From Bacteroidales bacterium (GTDB lineage: Bacteria > Bacteroidota > Bacteroidia > Bacteroidales > WCHB1-69), in NCBI GenBank assembly GCA_012518765.1, contig JAAYRN010000045.1, forward strand, positions 1-9,671: a stretch of 9,671 bases of DNA. The letters run 5' to 3'. The first letter of the stretch is position 1, and every line of letters starts with the position of its first letter. Shown here in pieces: positions 1 to 6,100 of the stretch. Under the pieces are notes generated by a model. It searched no databases. It was not told where the DNA came from and worked only from the letters and a program-made list of their open reading frames with translations. The position numbers and the translations under genes are program-made.

Positions 1-386
1 CTGGAAGCGGAAACGGACTAAACGGAAGTGATTATGGAAAAATACACTGGAGCCCCGATCTTAAAACCCCACAAACACCAGCTAATGAAAGACATCCAAT
101 TCCTCTATGGTATTATATATTGAAATACGACTCTACAGCAAGTATAAATACGTTTAGCAATACAAATATTTCTATTTATCCAAATCCCGTTAAAAATGAA
201 TTGTTTTTGAAATTAGAAAATATACATGTAGACAAGGTAGAAATAGTTGATTTATTGGGTAAACCAGTAATAATACCTACGCATATAGCCGAAGTAGTAG
301 ATGTAAGCCAATTAAACAAAGGTATTTATTTTGTAAAAATATATTCTAACGATAAAATACATACCCGAAAATTTATAAAACAATAA
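1..386 (+). CDS. Secreted protein with T9SS type A C-terminal sorting domain (5' partial)
   Basis: The frame is open from the left edge (first whole codon at base 3), so the gene begins outside the window and only 127 C-terminal residues are visible. The last 75 or so residues match the type IX secretion C-terminal domain: the entry motif ISIYPNPVKNELFL, then VEIVDLLGKPV, then VDVSQLNKGIYFVKIYS, and a terminal basic TRKFIKQ. This domain takes a periplasmic protein through the T9SS translocon and is usually cleaved when the cargo is attached to the cell surface or released. The roughly 45 residues before it (SGNGLNGSDYGKIHWSPDL, then IPLWYYILKY) are Gly/Asn-rich and aromatic and belong to the end of the cargo domain, whose family I do not recognise. 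A TTG codon at 120 could be mistaken for a start, but the reading continues upstream without a stop. A strong terminator follows 20 bases after the stop codon. Confidence 0.88.
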   Translation, partial: GSGNGLNGSDYGKIHWSPDLKTPQTPANERHPIPLWYYILKYDSTASINTFSNTNISIYPNPVKNELFLKLENIHVDKVEIVDLLGKPVIIPTHIAEVVDVSQLNKGIYFVKIYSNDKIHTRKFIKQ

Positions 387-406
387 TTTATAGCAAGTTA
401 TAAAGT

Positions 407-442
407 AAAAAGAGTGTTCAAAAGCGGAACACTCTTTTTTTT
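407..442 (+). terminator. Intrinsic (rho-independent) terminator after the T9SS cargo gene
   Basis: A perfect 9-bp stem, AGAGTGTTC (411-419) with GAACACTCT (427-435), encloses a 7-base loop. An eight-T run (435-442) follows the stem. Four As at 407-410 can pair with the first Ts and lengthen the stem to 13 bp. It lies 20 bases after the stop of the T9SS gene and about 108 bases before the likely -7 box of the transporter gene, so it separates these two transcripts. Confidence 0.9.
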
Positions 443-549
443 ATACATACATCCACGTAGATAAGCAAATATTAATTATCGGGAAATCTCTTTTTATTAC
501 CCCCAAAAATAATTTCATAAATTCAATATAACCGTATAAAAAAGAATGA

Positions 550-557
550 TATTTTTG
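550..557 (+). promoter_or_regulatory. Bacteroidota -7 box (TAnnTTTG) for the SMR transporter gene
   Basis: TATTTTTG at 550-557 matches the Bacteroidota sigma-ABfr -7 consensus TAnnTTTG at every fixed position and lies 20 bases before the ATG at 578. This implies a very short leader. No TTTG or TTG is visible at the usual -33 distance (around 525-531), so the call rests on the -7 element alone. In such AT-rich DNA a chance match is possible. Confidence 0.5.
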
Positions 558-577
558 CAGGCGAAAATTTAACAGTT

Positions 578-904
578 ATGAATTGGGTGATTTTAGTTAT
601 AGCAGGCTTATTCGAAGTAGCATTTGCTTTTTGCTTGGGCAAAGCCAAAGAGGTTACAGGGAATGAAATGTATATGTGGTATGTCGCTTTTTTTGTGTTT
701 CTTAGCATTAGTATGGGACTTTTGATTAAAGCTACTCATACACTGCCTATAGGAACGGCTTATGCTGTTTGGACAGGAATTGGAGCGGTTGGAACTGCTT
801 TGGTTGGAGTGCTTATATTTAAAGAACCCGCAACCTTCTTGCGATTGTTTTTTATAACAACTTTAATTGCTTCAATTATTGGATTAAAGATAGTATCAAG
901 TTGA
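578..904 (+). CDS. SMR-family transporter, Gdx/SugE-like
   Basis: A 108-residue protein of the usual SMR length with four hydrophobic segments (about residues 2-21, 31-50, 57-79 and 84-105). SMR proteins work as antiparallel dimers in the inner membrane and exchange a cation for protons. The essential glutamate is E13 in AGLFEVAFAF, and the third helix carries LPIGTAYAVWTGIGAVG, the signature of the Gdx (SugE) guanidinium-exporter subtype rather than the Qac drug-export subtype. The first half differs from typical Gdx. F16 stands where the tryptophan of the guanidinium site normally lies, and the usual LKYSxGFTRL stretch is replaced by LGKAKEVTGNEMYMWY, about three residues longer. The substrate is therefore uncertain: guanidinium or another small cation is likely. 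No guanidine riboswitch is recognisable upstream. The gene stands alone between a terminator and the convergent mtnN gene. The ATG start sits directly before the first membrane helix. Confidence 0.9.
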   Translation: MNWVILVIAGLFEVAFAFCLGKAKEVTGNEMYMWYVAFFVFLSISMGLLIKATHTLPIGTAYAVWTGIGAVGTALVGVLIFKEPATFLRLFFITTLIASIIGLKIVSS

Positions 905-963
905 TAGAAAAAAATTGAAGAAGGAAATAATTAAGACTACATTAAATATATGTTTTTCAACTC

Positions 964-1707
964 TCATTGTAACAGTTGTTTAACTACTTCGACAGCGTAA
1001 TACTTAGCAACATGTTCTATAAAAGCCAAAAAATCGGTGGGAGAAGACTCATCGGCTTGGTCTGAAATGGTTCGAATAATGGTAAAAGGAATATCATATT
1101 CACAACATACTTGAGACACAGAAGCTCCCTCCATTTCTACACAGAGTATGGTAGGGAAGTGGGAGAGTAGATTTTCCTTTTGTTTTTGAGAAGAAAAAAA
1201 CTGGTCGCCACTGGCAATATCGCCTATGTGTAGTTTAGGTTGTTGGCTGCAAAAATCTTTAATCATTTCTAAATCTAAATGTTCCAATACATTATTTACG
1301 GCGGTAGTAGCTTTTTGAAGTTGGTCTTTGTGGGTTTCCATAAATATTTTTTGCAGGGAATAAATTTGAAATTGTGGAATCAACGGACGAGCATCCATAT
1401 CGTGCTGTACCAATCGTTTGCCTATGACTACATCGCCAATCCGTAACGCAGGATGTATAGCACCAGCTACTCCCGTAAAAATAATCTCGCTTACGCCAAA
1501 AGTTTGAATGAGTGTACTTGCCGTAACTGCCGCCGATACCTTTCCCCAACCCGAAATTACGATAACTACTTTTGTATTATTGATATATCCTTGATAGTAA
1601 GTACGACCCGCAAAAACAAACTCTTTTTTGTCCGTAGCCAAATCTATAACACCTTTTATCTCTTCGGGCATAGCCCCCATAATTCCTATTGCTTTATTTA
1701 TCACCAT
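964..1707 (-). CDS. mtnN: 5'-methylthioadenosine/S-adenosylhomocysteine nucleosidase
   Basis: Hydrolyses the glycosidic bond of methylthioadenosine, S-adenosylhomocysteine and usually 5'-deoxyadenosine, releasing adenine. This recycles methyl-transfer and polyamine by-products and feeds autoinducer-2 formation where luxS is present. The product has 247 residues, slightly longer than the E. coli enzyme (about 232). Family motifs are in order: GIMGAMPEE near the N terminus (E16 matches catalytic E12), SGWGKVSAA, FTGVAGA, the substrate-site stretch VEMEGAS (E193 matches E174) and TISDQAD (D216 matches catalytic D197). All key residues are present, so it should be active in the cytoplasm. I chose ATG at 1707. 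The frame can be extended to a TTG at 1734, but that codon lies inside the predicted -7 promoter box and would add nine residues not found in the family. The gene converges on the SMR gene with 59 bases between the stops and no clear terminator. Confidence 0.95.
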   Translation of the reverse strand: MVINKAIGIMGAMPEEIKGVIDLATDKKEFVFAGRTYYQGYINNTKVVIVISGWGKVSAAVTASTLIQTFGVSEIIFTGVAGAIHPALRIGDVVIGKRLVQHDMDARPLIPQFQIYSLQKIFMETHKDQLQKATTAVNNVLEHLDLEMIKDFCSQQPKLHIGDIASGDQFFSSQKQKENLLSHFPTILCVEMEGASVSQVCCEYDIPFTIIRTISDQADESSPTDFLAFIEHVAKYYAVEVVKQLLQ

Positions 1708-1731
1708 TGTATATAAAAATAAATGAACATA

Positions 1732-1763
1732 CAAAATTACATTTTATTTTTCAAATAAAACAA
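1732..1763 (-). promoter_or_regulatory. Bacteroidota promoter for mtnN (-33 TTG and -7 TAATTTTG)
   Basis: On the minus strand, TAATTTTG (plus-strand CAAAATTA, 1732-1739) matches TAnnTTTG at every fixed position. ATTG, ending at plus-strand 1761, lies 21 bases upstream and supplies three of the four bases of the -33 TTTG element at a suitable distance. Transcription would start near 1725 and give a leader of roughly 18 bases before the ATG at 1707. This supports that start over the upstream TTG. Confidence 0.6.
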
Positions 1764-1817
1764 TAAAACCCTAAAAAAAACGTATATAAATAATTGAATA
1801 TATTATCCTTTAGACAA

Positions 1818-3101
1818 ATGAGTATAAGAAAAATAAATATTTGTTTGCTATTCTTTTTTTTGATTATACAGCACATAGTATTTGCCCAAGAAAGAGTTAC
1901 TATGCAAGAATGCCAACAATGGGCTATAGAACAATCTTCAGCCAATTCTCAAATCAAAGATTTAGAACATTTACACAAAATAAAACACCAGCTTATTAAA
2001 TCTTATATTCCAGAGGTGAATTTCAATGCAAGTGTTGGTTATCAGTCGCATACATTCCCTTCCATTCAATCAACTGCAGGAAGTACTTTTTTAGACTTTG
2101 ACAATCCCGTCAACCGAGACCATTATTTATTGAGCTTAGATTTAACTCAAAAAGTTTGGGACGGAGGCATGGCAAAAAGTAAGCAAAAATACGAAGATAT
2201 AACCTCTGGCATAGCCCTGCAAAACATACACATTAAAACCTATGAATTTAAGGAAGAAATAGGAAAAATGTTTTTGATGGTTTTGTATTTAGAGGAAAAT
2301 AATAAGGTTATAGCATCCAGTATGTTAACCCTAAAAGAAGACCTTAAAAAATTAGAAGCCTTGTATGAAAATGGGATTATTTTAGAGAGTAATGTTTTTA
2401 TATTAGAGGCTGAAATTATGCGTATTGAGCAAGAAAAAGAGCGAATCGAACTGCAATTATTGTCTTTACGAAGTGCATTGTCAGAGTTTACAAAAAAAGA
2501 TTTGTCTAATGCAGAGTTTGTATTTATCGAAACCCTTTCGGCAGACACTTCCCTTCATAGTATTCGCCCTGAGTTTACGCTTTTTAAGCTACAGCGGGAT
2601 GTATTAGATTGTCAAAAAAATATATTGTTTGGACAGACTATGCCTAAAATACATGTTTTTGCTTCGGGAGGATATGGCAGACCTACCTATAACCTAATGA
2701 ATAATAATTTTGATTTTATGTATATTGTGGGAGCTAAATTGCACGTTCCCATTACATCGTGGGGAGCTACTAAAAACGGAAAAGATTATTTAGAAATTCA
2801 AAAAAACTTAGTCCGTTCTCAAGAAAATGATTACGAACAAGGTTTAAAGGTGAGAATGATGGAGAAATTAAGCGAGATGAAAAACCTTGAAAATCTGATT
2901 GATAGAGATGAAACACTCATACGGAAGCGACAAATTATTGTGGATGTATGTAAAAAACAATTGGAGCAAGGTGTCATTACCGCAAGTGATTATATAAAGG
3001 AGTTAAATGCTTTAAATGAAGTTGTTTTAAACAAACAATTGCATAAAATACAGCTTGAACAGGCTAAGATGAACTACAATTCATTGAAAGGCATTTTGTA
3101 A
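1818..3101 (+). CDS. TolC-like outer-membrane efflux protein
   Basis: A 427-residue outer membrane efflux protein (OEP/TolC superfamily), which forms the trimeric outer-membrane and periplasmic duct of tripartite pumps. A signal peptide is clear: basic MSIRKIN, a hydrophobic core, and a likely cleavage at VFA-QE after residue 23. The fold appears twice, as usual in TolC. Each half has a beta-strand pair (YIPEVNFNASVGYQ then LDLTQKVWDGG; PKIHVFASGGYG then VGAKLHVPITSWG) followed by long Glu/Lys/Leu-rich coiled-coil helices. The C-terminal helix holds the family pattern LEQGVITASDYIKELNAL. I chose ATG at 1818, because the frame's upstream TTG (1794) would put eight extra residues before the signal peptide. 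No membrane-fusion or RND/ABC pump gene is adjacent, so the pump partner is unknown. The next gene starts 12 bases downstream, suggesting co-transcription. No convincing -7 box was found upstream. Confidence 0.9.
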   Translation: MSIRKINICLLFFFLIIQHIVFAQERVTMQECQQWAIEQSSANSQIKDLEHLHKIKHQLIKSYIPEVNFNASVGYQSHTFPSIQSTAGSTFLDFDNPVNRDHYLLSLDLTQKVWDGGMAKSKQKYEDITSGIALQNIHIKTYEFKEEIGKMFLMVLYLEENNKVIASSMLTLKEDLKKLEALYENGIILESNVFILEAEIMRIEQEKERIELQLLSLRSALSEFTKKDLSNAEFVFIETLSADTSLHSIRPEFTLFKLQRDVLDCQKNILFGQTMPKIHVFASGGYGRPTYNLMNNNFDFMYIVGAKLHVPITSWGATKNGKDYLEIQKNLVRSQENDYEQGLKVRMMEKLSEMKNLENLIDRDETLIRKRQIIVDVCKKQLEQGVITASDYIKELNALNEVVLNKQLHKIQLEQAKMNYNSLKGIL

Positions 3102-3113
3102 TTTTATCAATAC

Positions 3114-6100
3114 ATGTTATCAAGTTATAGAGCAGGCATAGACATTGGTTCAACTACATTTAAGTTGGTAGTAGTCAATGATGAAGGAGATATTATTTTT
3201 TCCGATTATCGGCGTCATAATACGGATATTAAATTAGCAGGCAAAGAAGCCTACCGCAAATTATTCGACTCGTTGGGCGATTGTTATTTGGATATAATCA
3301 TGACAGGTTCGGTAGGAATGGGTTACGCTGATAAAGTGGGATATAAATTTGTACAAGAAGTTATTGCTTCCGCCGAATTAATCAAATATAAATTTGAAGA
3401 TGTACATACACTTATTGATATAGGTGGTGAAGATTCGAAAATGATTTTTTTTGAAAAAGGAAAATCACCCGATATACGCATGAACGGTAACTGTGCAGGC
3501 GGTACAGGAGCTTTTATTGATCAAACGGCATCCTTATTAGCTGTAGATACAATAGAACTCAATGAATTAGCCTCAGAATCAAGTCATATTTATCCCATAG
3601 CTTCACGCTGCGGAGTGTTTTCCAAAACAGATATTCAAAACCTAATTAGCCGAAAAGTAAGTAAAAGCGACATAGCAGCATCTGTTTTTAATGCCGTAGC
3701 TATTCAAGTAATAGCATCATTAGCAAGAGGTACAGATATTCATCCCAAAATATTTTTATGTGGAGGTCCTTTCGCTTTTTTACCCGAACTCAAAAAAGCA
3801 TTTCTTCGGCAATTAAATATCAGAGAAGAAGATACTATACTACCCGAAAATGCAGCCTTGATTCCCGCTTGGGGATGTGCCATTATACCCCATAATTCTG
3901 AGAAAAAGACACGTTTATCAGAAACGATTAACGTTTTAGAATCAAATCAAAAAAATCCATTTCAGGATGAACTACAAGGACGACTGCCTGCATTGTTTGA
4001 GTCTGAAAAAGAATTAAATGAGTGGAAAAATAAAAAAAACAATCACTTTGTACAGAAAATACATTGGAACGATCTAGAATCATTAGACTGTTATTTGGGA
4101 GTAGACTCGGGTTCTACTACCACTAAAATAGTGCTGATAGATGAAAAAGAAAGAGTTGTATTCAAATACTACGACAGAAACGAAGGAGATAGCTACTATG
4201 CTTTTTTAAATGGAATCAAACTTCTGAGAGAAGAAGCCAATAAATACAATAAAAAAATACGTATAGTAGGTAGTGCTACAACAGGTTATGGAGAAAATTT
4301 AATTAAAACAGCCTTCAACCTACACGGAGGAATCATTGAAACCATAGCTCATTTTTTGGCAGCCAAACAAATTTTACCGAAGGTTAGCTTTATTTTAGAT
4401 ATTGGCGGACAAGACATGAAAGCTATTTTCATTGAAAAAGGAGTCATAAAACGATTGGAAATCAATGAAGCCTGTTCTTCAGGATGCGGATCTTTCATTG
4501 AAAATTACGCCAATATGCTCAATTATTCCGTAGCCGAATTTGCCGAAATGTCGTGCTATGCAAAAAATCCATGCGATTTAGGAACACGATGTACTGTGTT
4601 TATGAATTCAAAAGTAAAACAAGCAATGAGGGAAGGAGCTGAAGTAGAAGATATTGCCGCTGGATTTTCTTATTCAGTAGTTAAAAACTGCCTGTTTAAA
4701 GTATTGAAATTAAAAGACATTAAAGAATTAGGTGAACATATAGTAGTTCAAGGAGGTGCTTTCCGTAACTTATCTATTGTTAGAGCTTTGGAAACTTTGA
4801 CAGGTGTAGATGTCGCATTTTCGGATATACCCGAACTTATGGGAGCTTACGGAGCTGCTCTGTATGCAAAAAGCAACAGAACAGATAAAGATAAAATTAT
4901 ATATGTAGATAAACTAATTGATAGTCAAAAGTATTCTTCCGATATTGAACTCTGCGAAGGTTGCGAAAATAAGTGTACCGTTAAAAAATTTACTTTTGCC
5001 AATGGAAACACTTTTTATTCTGGAAACAATTGTGAAAGAATATATTCGAATAAAACCGAAGCCACCACCAAAGGAGCCAATCAACATCAAGAAAGATATA
5101 AGTTACTGTTCAGAAGAGATGTTTCTTTAAAAAATCCTTTGTTGACTATTGGAATACCAAGAGGTTTAGGAATGTACGAACATTATCCTTTTTGGCATAA
5201 ATTGTTGATGGAGTGCAATATAAAACTAGTCATATCTAAAACTTCAACCAATACACTGTACGAAAAAGGCATCAAATCCATTATGGCTGATAATATTTGT
5301 TTCCCAGCCAAATTAATGCACGGACATATTATGGATTTGATAAATAGAAAAGTAGATAGAATATTATATCCTTATACTGTTTATGAAGCTAAGGAAACAC
5401 CTAAAGCCATAAATAGTTACAATTGCCCTATAGTAGCTGGTTATTCCGATGTAATAAAAAGCTCTATTGACCCGGAAGAAAACTATGGCATTCCCATCGA
5501 TGCCCCTTCGGCTTCTTTTAAAGATGAAAAATTACTTTACAAAGCCTGTAGAGATTATTTATTGTCGTTAGGAATTGATAGAAAAACCATACGAACCGCT
5601 TTTGATAAAGCTCTAAAAGAACAAAATAATTATGTGTTGACCTTAGCCACTCAAAACAGATATATTGTAGAAAAGAGCAAGAAAAATAATCGCATGGTGA
5701 TATTATTAGCAGGTCGTCCTTATCACATTGATCCTTTGATTCAACATAAGGTGGGAGATGCTATTGCCGATATGGGAATTGATGTAATAACCGAAAATAT
5801 AGCTCTATTCGCCGACGATGAAGTGTTTAAAGAAATACACAGTATTTCGCAGTGGGCATACACCAATAGGGTGTTAAAAGCAGCTCATTTGGTAGCAACC
5901 AGTGAAGAAAATATTCATTTTGTCCTTCTTACTTCTTTTGGTTGTGGCCCCGATGCTTTTATTATTGATGAGATTAACGATATTTTAAAACGTAGAGATA
6001 AAAGCCTTACCATTCTTAAAATAGACGATGTAAACAACATAGGTTCTTTGCGTTTACGCATTCGTTCTTTGGTCGAAAGTTTGAAATATGGAGGAGGAGA

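Noticed and set aside
120..386. A separate 88-residue gene starting at TTG 120
   Set aside because: The same frame is open to the window edge, and upstream codons read as normal protein. The sorting domain is the tail of a larger protein.
443..577. Guanidine (ykkC-type) riboswitch before the Gdx-like gene
   Set aside because: None of the conserved guanidine-I, -II or -III motifs or their paired stems could be seen. Only a weak GGG/CCC pairing is present, and the predicted leader is very short.
905..963. Bidirectional terminator between the convergent SMR and mtnN genes
   Set aside because: Only a 5-bp TTGAA/TTCAA pairing with a long loop was found, without a GC-rich stem.
1708..1734. N-terminal extension of mtnN to TTG 1734
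   Set aside because: It would overlap the predicted -7 box and add residues absent from the family. ATG 1707 gives the expected N terminus.
2240..2548. 102-residue minus-strand frame inside the TolC-like gene
   Set aside because: It is opposite the coiled-coil-coding region, whose Glu/Leu/Lys codons give Ser/Phe-rich antisense frames. No sign of a real gene.
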